Shown one piece after another: positions 1 through 7,395 of a stretch of DNA of 64,000 nucleotides. The notes below the pieces were generated by a model. The model saw only the letters and a list, made by a program, of their open reading frames with translations, did not search any database and was not told the origin of the DNA. Every line of letters starts with the position of its first letter. The first letter of the stretch is position 1. This stretch comes from CAIKMD01 sp035552195 (GTDB taxonomy: Bacteria; Pseudomonadota; Alphaproteobacteria; ATCC43930; CGMCC-115725), in assembly GCA_035552195.1 (NCBI GenBank), contig DASZLU010000145.1, positions 9,181 to 73,180 of the forward strand. Reading direction: 5' to 3'. Both the position numbers and the translations under genes were made by a program.

Positions 1-35
1 CTGCCGGCGTGCTCGGCATCTTCGTGATGAGTTAA
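1..35 (+). CDS. C-terminal tail of an upstream gene (partial)
   Basis: The first bases read in frame 3 as ten codons (AGVLGIFVMS) ending in TAA at 33-35, just before the ribosome binding site of the next gene. The hydrophobic tail would suit a membrane protein. In several alphaproteobacteria a phosphatidylglycerophosphatase (pgpA) precedes the cinA-type gene, but ten codons cannot establish identity, so this is inference from gene order only. Confidence 0.3.
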   Translation, partial: AGVLGIFVMS

Positions 36-48
36 AGGAGAAAACGCG

Positions 49-528
49 ATGGACACGCTTATACCGCTTGCCGAAAAAGCCGCCGCGTTGCTGCGCGTCA
101 AGAAGCAGCGCATCGCCATCGCGGAATCGTCGACCGGTGGGCTGATAGCCAGCGCGCTGCTCGGCATGCCCGGCGCTTCGGATTACTTCCTCGGTGGCGC
201 CGTCGTCTATACGGTTAAGTCGCGTCTCGTCTTTCTCGGCCTTGGTGAGGCCGACCTCGCTGGCCTGCGGCCATCGACTGAGGCTTACGCATTGCTCGCC
301 GCGCGGCGCGTGCGCGAGCGCTTCGAGGCCGATTGGGCGATCGGCGAGACCGGCGCCGCCGGGCCGACCGGCAATCGCTACGGCGACGCACCCGGTCATA
401 GCTGCATCGCAATCGTCGGTGCGACGGAGCGCGCCGTCACCATCGAGACGCGGCAGAGCGATCGCATCGGGAATATGCGCACCTTCGCGGCCGCCGCGCT
501 GAAGCTTCTCGCCGAAACCTTGGCGTGA
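49..528 (+). CDS. pncC: CinA-family nicotinamide-nucleotide amidohydrolase (PncC type)
   Basis: This 159-residue protein matches the stand-alone C-terminal domain of CinA, which deamidates nicotinamide mononucleotide to nicotinic acid mononucleotide in the cytoplasmic NAD salvage pathway. The N-terminal signature AESSTGGLIA (residues 25-34) corresponds to the family's AES-C/S-TGG loop, and GETGAAGPTGNRYG (residues 98-111) is the second conserved glycine-rich segment. The N-terminal MoCF-like domain of full-length CinA is absent, which is normal for the short PncC form. Start at ATG 49 is supported by AAAGGAG eight bases upstream. The following SnoaL-like gene is convergent, with a gap of only 35 bases. 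Confidence 0.9.
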   Translation: MDTLIPLAEKAAALLRVKKQRIAIAESSTGGLIASALLGMPGASDYFLGGAVVYTVKSRLVFLGLGEADLAGLRPSTEAYALLAARRVRERFEADWAIGETGAAGPTGNRYGDAPGHSCIAIVGATERAVTIETRQSDRIGNMRTFAAAALKLLAETLA

Positions 529-563
529 CGCGTCGGGGCCTACTGTGTCGGGGGCGTGACGCG

Positions 564-1082
564 TTAAACTGCGGCGTTCGTCGTTTTCTTCAACAATTCG
601 CGCGATGCCGGATTGTCCATGCCGCGCATCGTGCGGCTCCTGATGCGCCAGCCTTCCGGCGTGCGCTGCAACTCCCACCGATTGGCGGAGAGGCGCAGCA
701 CCCGAAAGCCTTTCGATGTGCCATGCGCCGAAAGCTCGAAAGGCTTGCCATCAGGATCAGCGGCGAGGATCTGGAGATAAGAGGTCGCGACTGCGCGATC
801 ACCGTCGATCGCGATATGTGGCAGACCAGCGAAGTGGCAGATGCCCTGACGCTGCGCTTCGGTGAAGCCCGGCGTATTGAGCACGCCGATCATCGATTCA
901 TAGGGTTTGGGCTGCCCGGCCGCATCGACGGTACCGTCCGCGAGCCAGAAGGATTCGGCAAAATCATGCGATGCGCTGTCGGCACCCGGCGGATGCGCGG
1001 CGACGAGATTGAGTATCTCGAGCCGATCTTCGATCGCCTGTATGCGCTGCTCGAGGCTGCGGTTTTTGCTCGCGTCGGTCAT
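564..1082 (-). CDS. SnoaL-like / NTF2-fold protein
   Basis: A 172-residue protein starting MTDASKNRSL, with an N-terminal helix (EQRIQAIEDRLEI) followed by a cone-shaped NTF2-like fold: acidic FAESFWLADGTVDA, then HFAGLPHIAIDGDRAVATSYLQIL, and a C-terminal strand ending GWRIRSRTMRGMDN. The pattern W-x-L-x-R-T-P-E-G-W-R-I is typical of SnoaL_4 proteins, a family of isomerases, dehydratases and non-catalytic binders, so no substrate can be assigned. The frame stays open far upstream over the mntH promoter, but ATG 1082 has GGGAGAGG next to it and is the best start. It is divergent from mntH, sharing about 110 bases of promoter region. Confidence 0.75.
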   Translation of the reverse strand: MTDASKNRSLEQRIQAIEDRLEILNLVAAHPPGADSASHDFAESFWLADGTVDAAGQPKPYESMIGVLNTPGFTEAQRQGICHFAGLPHIAIDGDRAVATSYLQILAADPDGKPFELSAHGTSKGFRVLRLSANRWELQRTPEGWRIRSRTMRGMDNPASRELLKKTTNAAV

Positions 1083-1193
1083 ATCCTCTCCCTCCTGATC
1101 TTTTGTCCTCTGATCCCCTAGAGGCCGCGACATTATAGCGTTATCGCCACTGGTGCCGAGATCGGCCACAATGCGCCGCGGATAAGAAAAGCA

Positions 1194-2483
1194 ATGGACC
1201 AACCGACGCCCCGGCCAAACCTCAGCCAACGGACACAGCGCGAGATCCGCGAAACCCTCGCGGGGAGGCGTCATGGTTGGCGCAGCTTCCTTCCCTTTCT
1301 CGGCCCGGCGGTAGTGACCTCGATCGCCTATATCGATCCTGGCAATTTCGCGACCAACATCCAGGCTGGCGCACGCTATGGTTATGGGCTGCTCTGGGTT
1401 GTCGTGCTGGCCAATATCGTCGCCATGCTGTTCCAGGCGCTCTCGGCCAAGCTCGGCATTGTCACCGGCAAGAACCTCGCCGAGCAATGCCGTGACCGTT
1501 TCCCCAAACCAGTGGTCATCGCGATGTGGATCGTCAGCGAGATCGCTGCCATGGCGACCGACCTCGCCGAGTTCCTCGGCGGCGCTATTGGCCTGTCGCT
1601 GTTGTTCGGTTTGCCGCTGTTCGCCGGCATGATCGTCACCGGTATTCTCGTCTACGCGATCTTAGGTCTGGAGCGCTCGGGATTTCGTCCGGTCGAGATC
1701 GTCATCGGCAGCCTCGTTGCGGTCATCGCGCTTTGCTATGTCGTCGAACTCTTCATCGCTCCCGTCAATTGGAGCGAGGCTGCGCGCTCGCTCGTTCCCA
1801 CCCTGCCCGACCGTGACGCGTTGCTGCTCGCCGTCGGCATCATTGGCGCGACGATCATGCCGCATGCGATCTACCTCCACTCCGGCCTGACTCAGTCGCG
1901 CATTGCCGTCGAGAGCGAAACCGAGCGACGCTCGCTGGTTCGTTTCTCGAACCGTGAAGTCATCGTCGCGCTGTCGCTCGCCGGTCTCGTCAATATGGCG
2001 ATGGTGATCATGGCAGCGAACGCCTTTCACGAAGGGCATAGCGACGTCGCCGAAATCGAGACCGCCTATCGGACACTGGCGCCGCTGTTGGGCGGCGCCG
2101 CGGCCGCCGTATTCCTTGCCTCCCTTATCGCCTCGGGTATCTCGAGCGCCACCGTGGGCACAATGGCGGGACAACTCATCATGCAGGGTTTCGTCGGCAT
2201 CCGCATTCCGGTCTGGCTGCGCCGCGCCGTCACCATGACCCCGGCCTTTGTCGTTGTCGGACTCGGTGTGAACGCCACCAGCGCGCTCATCATTAGCCAG
2301 GTGCTGCTCAGCTTGACCTTGCCTATTCCGATGACGGCGTTGCTCATTTTCACCGCACACCCTGACGTCATGGGCGAATTGGTCAATGGGCGCGTGACGA
2401 CCGTGCTTGCCGCGCTCGCCGCGACGATTGTGCTGGTGCTCAATCTCGTCCTGCTGTTGCAGAGCGCCGGGCTCGCCTTCTAG
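1194..2483 (+). CDS. mntH: Nramp-family divalent metal (Mn2+/Fe2+) transporter
   Basis: A 429-residue polytopic inner-membrane protein that imports Mn2+ or Fe2+ with protons. The first membrane helix carries the metal-binding motif DPGN (48-51, in YIDPGNFATN) and the sixth carries M222-P223-H224 (GATIMPHAIYLHS), the two hallmark unwound helices of Nramp. About eleven hydrophobic helices can be traced. The ribosome binding site is weak (GATAAGAAAAG before ATG 1194). I see no obvious MntR/Mur box or Mn riboswitch in the 111 bases shared with the divergent SnoaL gene. Two hairpins lie downstream at 2600-2649. Mn import fits with Fe/Mn-type superoxide dismutase and oxidative-stress genes elsewhere in the window, but there is no operon link. 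Confidence 0.93.
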   Translation: MDQPTPRPNLSQRTQREIRETLAGRRHGWRSFLPFLGPAVVTSIAYIDPGNFATNIQAGARYGYGLLWVVVLANIVAMLFQALSAKLGIVTGKNLAEQCRDRFPKPVVIAMWIVSEIAAMATDLAEFLGGAIGLSLLFGLPLFAGMIVTGILVYAILGLERSGFRPVEIVIGSLVAVIALCYVVELFIAPVNWSEAARSLVPTLPDRDALLLAVGIIGATIMPHAIYLHSGLTQSRIAVESETERRSLVRFSNREVIVALSLAGLVNMAMVIMAANAFHEGHSDVAEIETAYRTLAPLLGGAAAAVFLASLIASGISSATVGTMAGQLIMQGFVGIRIPVWLRRAVTMTPAFVVVGLGVNATSALIISQVLLSLTLPIPMTALLIFTAHPDVMGELVNGRVTTVLAALAATIVLVLNLVLLLQSAGLAF

Positions 2484-2599
2484 ACTTCTCGGTCGGTGAC
2501 CGATCGTCGCGGCCCTAGGCACGACTCGCGAATCGCCGCTCCGAACGGGGAAGCTTGAGCGCAACTGCGCCTAAAATTGCATGGCCCGATCGCTAGCGA

Positions 2600-2649
2600 A
2601 AATCGCACCGTTCGCGATTTCCAGCAAACCCGCATGCGGTCGCGGGTTT
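2600..2649 (+). terminator. Two tandem hairpins after mntH
   Basis: First stem AAATCGC (2600-2606) pairs with GCGATTT (2614-2620). Second stem AAACCCGC (2626-2633) pairs with GCGGGTTT (2642-2649) and runs into TTCAG. The second resembles a short intrinsic terminator with a poor U-tract. The gap 2484-2762 otherwise shows no gene apart from the mini-ORFs noted just before 2763. Confidence 0.5.
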
Positions 2650-2714
2650 TCAGTAAGCCCGGCCCCTATGCGTTCTCGGTAGCCGAGACTTCGAAGAAAG
2701 CGGGAGCCCAGGAG

Positions 2715-2761
2715 ATGAGAATACGTTTATGATGCGTTGCAAAATGGAACGGGAACTTTGA
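2715..2761 (+). other. Two overlapping mini-ORFs before the RNA-binding protein gene
   Basis: GGGAG at 2702-2706 precedes ATG 2715, which encodes MRIRL and stops at 2730-2732. That stop overlaps ATG 2729/2732, which opens MMRCKMEREL and stops at 2759-2761, one base before ATG 2763 of the RRM gene. The chain could be a translated leader or chance; nothing else supports it. Confidence 0.25.
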
Positions 2762-2762
2762 G

Positions 2763-3239
2763 ATGCGCGCGGCTCAATTTAAAGGCAACATCGTCGTCAC
2801 AAATATGCCGGAAAACTTTACCGGCTCGGCGCTCGCGGCGCTGTTCGACGATTTCGGCCTTGTGCTCGGTGCGCTGATCGAGCACCCCAACGGCGACATG
2901 GAACGTGCGCCACGCGGCCTCGTCAGCCTGGCGCCGCCCAGCGCGGTTGAAACGGCGATCCAATCGCTCGACGGCCAGGTGATCGATTCGCGCCATCTGA
3001 AGGTGCGTAAGGCGCCCGAGCCGAAGAAACGCCCTCCCGGCCAAGCCAAACCTGCGCAGGCCCGTCGGGCTCCTCGTATGGATATGCCGCGCGCCGCGGT
3101 GCCGGCCGCTGCCGCGATGGCGGACTACACGCCTACCCCGGTCGTCGTGCGCCGCGCGCCGATTGTTGAGCGCCGCTCGCTCGGCGCGCCGACCAAGCGC
3201 GTCCGATTCTTCGATGAGTCGAAGAACACCCGAAGCTAA
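2763..3239 (+). CDS. RRM-type RNA-binding protein
   Basis: A 158-residue protein with one RNA recognition motif in its first 80 residues. RNP2-like GNIVVTNMP (residues 8-16) and an RNP1-like segment PRGLVSLAP (about 56-64) surround a central FDDFGLVLGALIEHP helix-strand unit, and IQSLDGQVIDSRHLKVRKA closes the fold. The second half is basic, proline-rich and probably disordered (KKRPPGQAKPAQARRAPR), common in small bacterial RRM proteins that bind single-stranded RNA. Start ATG 2763 is the first one giving the full RRM; GGGAAC lies about ten bases upstream. A strong hairpin at 3288-3315 follows. RNA target and regulation are unknown. Confidence 0.7.
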   Translation: MRAAQFKGNIVVTNMPENFTGSALAALFDDFGLVLGALIEHPNGDMERAPRGLVSLAPPSAVETAIQSLDGQVIDSRHLKVRKAPEPKKRPPGQAKPAQARRAPRMDMPRAAVPAAAAMADYTPTPVVVRRAPIVERRSLGAPTKRVRFFDESKNTRS

Positions 3240-3287
3240 GCGAGCGGACGCGCACCGCTACGTCTTCGTTATAATACTCAAAAATAT

Positions 3288-3315
3288 ATCGGCCCAGGAG
3301 AGGTCCTGGGCCGAT
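3288..3315 (+). terminator. Perfect 12-bp hairpin after the RRM gene
   Basis: ATCGGCCCAGGA (3288-3299) pairs perfectly with TCCTGGGCCGAT (3304-3315) around the loop GAGG. It is followed by GCCGTTTTAG on the plus strand and by ATATATTTTTG on the minus strand, so it could stop transcription in either direction. Confidence 0.7.
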
Positions 3316-3413
3316 GCCGTTTTAGTCTCCGGAGACGTCAGCGGGATTGTCCGGCGTTGCCGTCGGTATGCGTCGGTTCTCTCAGCCGCGCCAAATTTCG
3401 CCGATCGCACAAT

Positions 3414-3450
3414 ATCCTCGAAAAAATAGGGATCCTCGAAAAAAATAGGG
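3414..3450. repeat. Tandem 18/19-base direct repeat
   Basis: ATCCTCG, a run of A (6 then 7) and TAGGG occur twice back to back (3414-3431 and 3432-3450). The copies differ by one A. It lies in the gap between two hairpins and has no recognised function; it may be a replication-slippage duplication. Confidence 0.6.
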
Positions 3451-3490
3451 CCGGGATTGCTTCCTGCCCCTCATGCATCACCCCAAAATA

Positions 3491-3520
3491 CATCGGCCCG
3501 GGATTTCTCCCGGGCCGATG
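3491..3520 (-). terminator. Perfect 13-bp hairpin after the OmpA gene
   Basis: CATCGGCCCGGGA (3491-3503) pairs with TCCCGGGCCGATG (3508-3520) around TTTC. Read on the minus strand it lies 28 bases beyond the OmpA stop and is followed by TATTTTGGGG, a normal intrinsic terminator. Its arms share ATCGGCCC with the 3288 hairpin. Confidence 0.75.
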
Positions 3521-3547
3521 GCCGTCAGACCCCCTTGGATCTGGTCG

Positions 3548-4540
3548 TTACATCGTGATCTCGACGCGGCGATTCTGCGGCTCGCGAACACCGTCCGCCG
3601 TCGGGACGCGCGGGTTCTCTTTGCCGTGCCAGCTCTCGTTGATCGCCGCAGCCGGAACGCCGTCGCGAACCAGGGCCGACTTCACGACTTCCGCACGGCG
3701 CTTGGAGAGCGCGAGGTTGTATTGCTGCGTGCCGGCGAGATCGGTATAGCCGGCGATCGCAACACCCGACTTGCCCGACTTGAAGGCAGCGGCTGCCGCA
3801 TCGACGACCTTCTTGCCGTCGGCCGTGAGCGCCGATTTGTCGAACTCGAAGAACACGATGAACATCTGCTGCTGCGGCGCAACGGCGGCCGGCGGCGGCG
3901 CCGGCGGCGCAACCATTGGAGCCGGCGGCGGAGCCGCGGGCGAACCGAAGTGCCAGGTCGCGCTCAGCAGGAAATGATGCTCCCGATTGGTGACCGTAGC
4001 GGGACCGAAATGCACCTCGTCAAGGCCGTAGAGGTAACGGTATTCACCGGCAATCGAAATCTGCGGCGTGATCGAATAGGAAACGCCGACAATCGGCTGG
4101 ATCGCCATTCCCCAACGATCCGTCGCGCCGTTTCCAAGATCGGTCGCGCCGACACCCGCACCGACATACGGCACAACCGGCAGGCCGAGCGGAATGTCGA
4201 AAAGACCATTCGCCATCAGGCTAAAGTTGTCGGTATGCCTGCTAACACGAACGGTCGTTCCGGGGACGGTAATTGAGTCCACGTGGTTACGGCTGTAGTC
4301 GCCGTTGATCTCCGCGCGGAAGAGGCCGAACTGATAACCGGCCGCGCCACCAGCGATGAAGCCTTCATCGCGGTTCACGTTACCGCTGAACCCTCCTGCG
4401 CGCACACTCATGTCGCCCGGGTGCGACAAGCCACCTTCGAGGCGAAGGTAGGGGCCGGTAGGACCGGTTTGTGCCAAGGCGCTCACGGCCGTTGCGAGTA
4501 CCATGGCACTACCGAGAAGAGCGCCGCGAAGTGCTGTCAT
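3548..4540 (-). CDS. OmpA-family outer membrane protein
   Basis: A 330-residue protein: signal peptide (MTALRGALLGSAMVLATAVS...ALA), an opacity-type eight-stranded barrel over about residues 25-190 (alternating strands such as PYLRLEGGLSH, YQFGLFRAEINGDYS, FSLMANGLFDIP), a proline/alanine linker (PAAPPPAPMVAPPAPPP), then a C-terminal OmpA domain (about 215-330) with FFEFDKSALTADG, GYTDLAGTQQYNLALSKRRA and PQNRRVEITM, which binds peptidoglycan. It tethers the outer membrane to the wall and may form a small pore. ATG 4540 was chosen over an upstream in-frame start because GGAGG lies nine bases before it and the signal peptide then begins cleanly. A terminator hairpin follows. Confidence 0.88.
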   Translation of the reverse strand: MTALRGALLGSAMVLATAVSALAQTGPTGPYLRLEGGLSHPGDMSVRAGGFSGNVNRDEGFIAGGAAGYQFGLFRAEINGDYSRNHVDSITVPGTTVRVSRHTDNFSLMANGLFDIPLGLPVVPYVGAGVGATDLGNGATDRWGMAIQPIVGVSYSITPQISIAGEYRYLYGLDEVHFGPATVTNREHHFLLSATWHFGSPAAPPPAPMVAPPAPPPAAVAPQQQMFIVFFEFDKSALTADGKKVVDAAAAAFKSGKSGVAIAGYTDLAGTQQYNLALSKRRAEVVKSALVRDGVPAAAINESWHGKENPRVPTADGVREPQNRRVEITM

Positions 4541-4671
4541 TATTTGTTCCTCCAAACCCGTACTTGGCGATGAAAACCCAAATGATTTCATACCGGTGAC
4601 AGTGCCTAAGCTGCAAGCTTTGATGAGGCACTGGGCAATTTTGGCGAATACCTGTGGCAGCGGAGCAACAC

Positions 4672-4854
4672 ATGGACCGCAACGATCCCTACCTCGTCCT
4701 CCTGCGCCGCGAATTGACTCGCGCGCAGGCGCGATTGCGGCGCTGCGAGCGTGAGCGCGATGCGTTGCGAGCCGCCCTCAATACGCTCAAGGCGCCTAAG
4801 GCCCAGGCAAAAGCATCCAAACGCCGCAAGAAAAAATCAAATGTTTCCAAATAA
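4672..4854 (+). CDS. Small basic coiled-coil protein, unknown function
   Basis: A 60-residue protein starting MDRNDPYLVLLRREL. The first 45 residues form a charged helix with heptad-like leucines (LLRRELTRAQARLRRCERERDALRAAL) and the tail is strongly lysine-rich (KASKRRKKKS). I do not recognise the family; a nucleic-acid-associated role is possible from charge alone. GGAG lies six bases before ATG 4672; an in-frame GTG at 4654 is the alternative. It is divergent from the OmpA gene. The 143-base gap to the next gene is noticeably AT-rich. Confidence 0.5.
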   Translation: MDRNDPYLVLLRRELTRAQARLRRCERERDALRAALNTLKAPKAQAKASKRRKKKSNVSK

Positions 4855-4997
4855 ATAATGCCAAACGGACAAAACGACGCGTTAACTTAGATTTATGAAA
4901 TCTCCATGAAATAAGTATTGAATTAACTAAGGGCCTTTTTTTATTTTGCGTCCTTGCAATAAGGGCAAACGCCCGTTTGGAGGAAGGAGCCCGTCGA

Positions 4998-5336
4998 ATG
5001 TCCCGTAATCGCACCGGTGCGCCGTCACGCCCGGGCTGGGCCATTGCCCCCGAAGATTCGCAGGAAGCCCAGCTTCCCCGCCGCCGGTGGCGGATTCTGC
5101 ATAGTGCCAAGCCGCGGATGGAGCCAGTCGGCCCAATGCCGAATTGGATCAAGACGCCGGAAGACTTCGTGCGATGGCTGGCCAGCCGCCTTAGTCTCAA
5201 TGAGCTCTATACTTATTTCCGTGATCTCGAAGCGATTGCCAAGATGAGCTGTGATCTCGAATTACTTCGTTTTTCCCGCCGTTACTTGGCGAGCGACCTG
5301 GCGCGCGAATTTGCCGACGATCGCGAACGGCTTTGA
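4998..5336 (+). CDS. Hypothetical protein
   Basis: A 112-residue protein I do not recognise. Residues 1-50 are basic and proline-rich (RPGWAIAPEDSQE, LPRRRWRIL). The second half looks helical: WIKTPEDFVRWLASRLSLNELYTYF and AKMSCDLELLRFSRRYLASDLAREF. No signal peptide or membrane segment is present. AGGAGC lies seven bases before ATG 4998. The AT-rich upstream gap could carry its promoter. The roughly 200 bases that follow, up to 5532, contain nothing I can name. Confidence 0.55.
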   Translation: MSRNRTGAPSRPGWAIAPEDSQEAQLPRRRWRILHSAKPRMEPVGPMPNWIKTPEDFVRWLASRLSLNELYTYFRDLEAIAKMSCDLELLRFSRRYLASDLAREFADDRERL

Positions 5337-5532
5337 TGAGGAGGCGTCGGCCGATTTAACCACCGGCGATGCGTCGGCGTAGTCCGCACTGCTACGCGCG
5401 TCATCGATAGCCGCAATGCGCGAATTATTCTTTGAAAAACAATGCGTCACGGGACGCAGCAAATAAGCGGCGCAGGACTCTTGCATGCGCTCACAGTTGC
5501 GATCCGGATTGGCCCGGGCAGCCGGCTCGGCC

Positions 5533-6648
5533 CTATTTGTCCGCTGATTTAAGCGCTTCGCGCTTATTCTTGATCCAGTTTGGGGTGCGCGCCGTATGAG
5601 CCGGCGAGGCAAAGGCTGTCTGAACGCCAAGATCGTCGCCGGCATGCCACGCCCAGCGCGGATCGTCGATATAGCCGCGTCCTACCGCCACCATGTCCGC
5701 CTGCCCTGCAGAGACCACCGCCTCCGCCTGTGCGCCGGTGAAGATCATGCCGACCGCTCGGGTCGGGATACCGACCTCGCGCCGGATCCGTTCGGCGAAT
5801 TTGACCTGATAGCCCGCCCGGATCAGCGGCGGGACCATCGAGACGACGCCGCCGCTCGAGCAGCAGATGAAATCGCAGCCCGCCGCCTTGAGCGCTGTGG
5901 CGAAAACGATCGTGTCCTCGATCGTCGTGCCGCCATCGACCCAGTCGACGCAGGAAAGACGCACGCCGAGAGGCTTGTCCGCCGGCCAAGCCTCTCGCAT
6001 CGCCCGGAAAACCTGGAGCGGGAAGCGCATGCGGTTCTCGATCGAGCCGCCATATTCGTCCTCGCGCCGATTCGACAGCGGCGAGAAGAAGGACGAGAGC
6101 AGATAGCCGTGGGCGCCGTGCATCTCGCAGGCATCGAAGCCGGCGCGGGCAGCCCGCCGCGTTGCATCGACGAAGGCCGCGAGCACGCGCTCGAAATCCT
6201 CGCGCACCATCGCGCGCGGCGGACCGTAGCCATCCCCGAAAGGAATCGCCGAGGGCGCGATCGTCTGCCAGCCGCCTTTGTCCTGCGGCAGGAATTTGCC
6301 GCCGCGCCATGCCGCGTCGCAAGACGCTTTGCGCCCGGCATGCGCGATCTGAATGCCGATCTTGGCCGCACCGTATTTGCGGCACGACGCGAGGACACGC
6401 GTCATCGCCGCTTCTTGCGCATCGTTCCACAATCCGGCGCACCACGGCGTGATGCGGCCGATCGGCTCGACATCGGTCATTTCGACGACGACGAGCCCCG
6501 CGCCTGAGATCGCCAGCGCCGGCAGATGCTGTGCATGCCAATCGGACGCGACGCCATCATCGGAGCTGTATTGGCAAAGCGGCGGCACGACGACGCGATT
6601 GTCGAGCGTGAGATTGCGCAATGTGATGGGTGTGAAGAGCTGGCTCAT
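5533..6648 (-). CDS. NADH:flavin oxidoreductase, Old Yellow Enzyme family (YqjM/NamA type)
   Basis: A 371-residue FMN-dependent ene-reductase in a TIM barrel, reducing activated C=C bonds with NAD(P)H in the cytoplasm. Visible motifs are PPLCQYSSDDG (residues 22-32; the Cys tunes FMN in the YqjM class), IAHAGRKAS, the catalytic/substrate region HGAHGYLLSSFFSPLSNRR, the family signature DEYGGSIENRMRF, and C-terminal phosphate binding VGRGYIDDPRWAWHAG. Length and motifs match NamA/XenA. The natural substrate cannot be read from sequence. Monocistronic as far as can be seen: it is the only gene on its strand between coaD and the OmpA gene. Confidence 0.9.
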   Translation of the reverse strand: MSQLFTPITLRNLTLDNRVVVPPLCQYSSDDGVASDWHAQHLPALAISGAGLVVVEMTDVEPIGRITPWCAGLWNDAQEAAMTRVLASCRKYGAAKIGIQIAHAGRKASCDAAWRGGKFLPQDKGGWQTIAPSAIPFGDGYGPPRAMVREDFERVLAAFVDATRRAARAGFDACEMHGAHGYLLSSFFSPLSNRREDEYGGSIENRMRFPLQVFRAMREAWPADKPLGVRLSCVDWVDGGTTIEDTIVFATALKAAGCDFICCSSGGVVSMVPPLIRAGYQVKFAERIRREVGIPTRAVGMIFTGAQAEAVVSAGQADMVAVGRGYIDDPRWAWHAGDDLGVQTAFASPAHTARTPNWIKNKREALKSADK

Positions 6649-6796
6649 GGCCGCGCGAGACTATCCCGCAGTCTCGGGACGAACAATCGAGCTCGATTTT
6701 TCAGGAAGACGATTTTCGGAGGAGACGCCCCGAGCCGCCTCGCCTGCCATCTGGAGGATTGGGGGGTGCAGGCGAGACGGACCGAAGGTCGTGAAA

Positions 6797-6824
6797 GCCC
6801 GCCAAGGGGGTCGAGCGGGCGGGC
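6797..6824 (-). terminator. Possible terminator after coaD
   Basis: GCCCGCC (6797-6803) pairs with GGCGGGC (6818-6824). On the minus strand, downstream of coaD, the stem is followed by TTTC. The stem is short and the loop large (14 bases), so confidence is low. The remainder of 6649-6885 shows no gene. Confidence 0.35.
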
Positions 6825-6885
6825 GGCAGAGCCGCTTGACCCGCATTACCGCGCAAACGCACGCACGATCCAAGTTAAACTTATT

Positions 6886-7395
6886 TCACGAACCCGGAAG
6901 GCTGAAGCGCTCGGACAAACGTTGAGCAACGCGCGCGCTAACGAAGTGAGAAACATCGCCGCCAAGCTGCCCAATTTCTTTGACAAATCGCGACGATATG
7001 AACTGATACTTGTCCGATGCCATCAAGAAGACAGTCTCGACTTTGGGGTTGAGCCGATTATTCATACCAGCCATCTGAAATTCGTATTCGAAATCGCTCA
7101 CCGCGCGCAAACCGCGAATGATGACCGACGCTTTCATCTCGACGGCGAAATGCATGAGCAAATTATCGAAGGCGCGCACTTCGATGCGCTTTGCGGCATC
7201 GGCATCGAGAAGCTGCAGCTCGTCGCGCACAATCGCGACGCGCTCATCGGTCGTGAAGAGCGGCCCCTTGCCGGCATTGCGCGCGACTCCGACCACAAGC
7301 CGATCGACGATTTTCACCGCCCGCAGGATGATATCCGAGTGCCCATTGGTGATCGGATCGAAGGTGCCCGGATAGACGCCGATTCGTTCGCTCAT
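6886..7395 (-). CDS. coaD: Phosphopantetheine adenylyltransferase
   Basis: A 169-residue enzyme transferring AMP from ATP to 4'-phosphopantetheine, the penultimate step of coenzyme A synthesis. It shows the nucleotidyltransferase start GVYPGTFDPITNGHSDII with T/HxxH (GTFDPITNGH), VGVARNAGKGPLFT, VIIRGLRAVSDFEYEFQMAGMNNRL and the second ATP motif ISSRFVKEIGQLGGD (ISSxxxRE-like). Its ATG overlaps the gyrA stop by one base (TGATG), so the two are translationally coupled. gyrA-coaD adjacency is usual in alphaproteobacteria. An in-frame GTG one codon upstream is an alternative start. Confidence 0.95.
   Translation of the reverse strand: MSERIGVYPGTFDPITNGHSDIILRAVKIVDRLVVGVARNAGKGPLFTTDERVAIVRDELQLLDADAAKRIEVRAFDNLLMHFAVEMKASVIIRGLRAVSDFEYEFQMAGMNNRLNPKVETVFLMASDKYQFISSRFVKEIGQLGGDVSHFVSARVAQRLSERFSLPGS

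Larger units (their letters stand above)
3240..3547. other. Gap between convergent genes with two related hairpins and a tandem repeat
   Basis: This 308-base non-coding stretch lies between the RRM gene (plus) and the OmpA gene (minus). It contains a 12-bp stem at 3288-3315, an 18/19-base tandem repeat at 3414-3450 and a 13-bp stem at 3491-3520, listed separately. No open frame with a ribosome binding site was found. Confidence 0.7.

Noticed and set aside
564..1487. 307-codon reading of the SnoaL-like gene extending over mntH
   Set aside because: The extra 135 codons overlap the start of mntH and show no homology; ATG 1082 with GGGAGAGG upstream is the better start.
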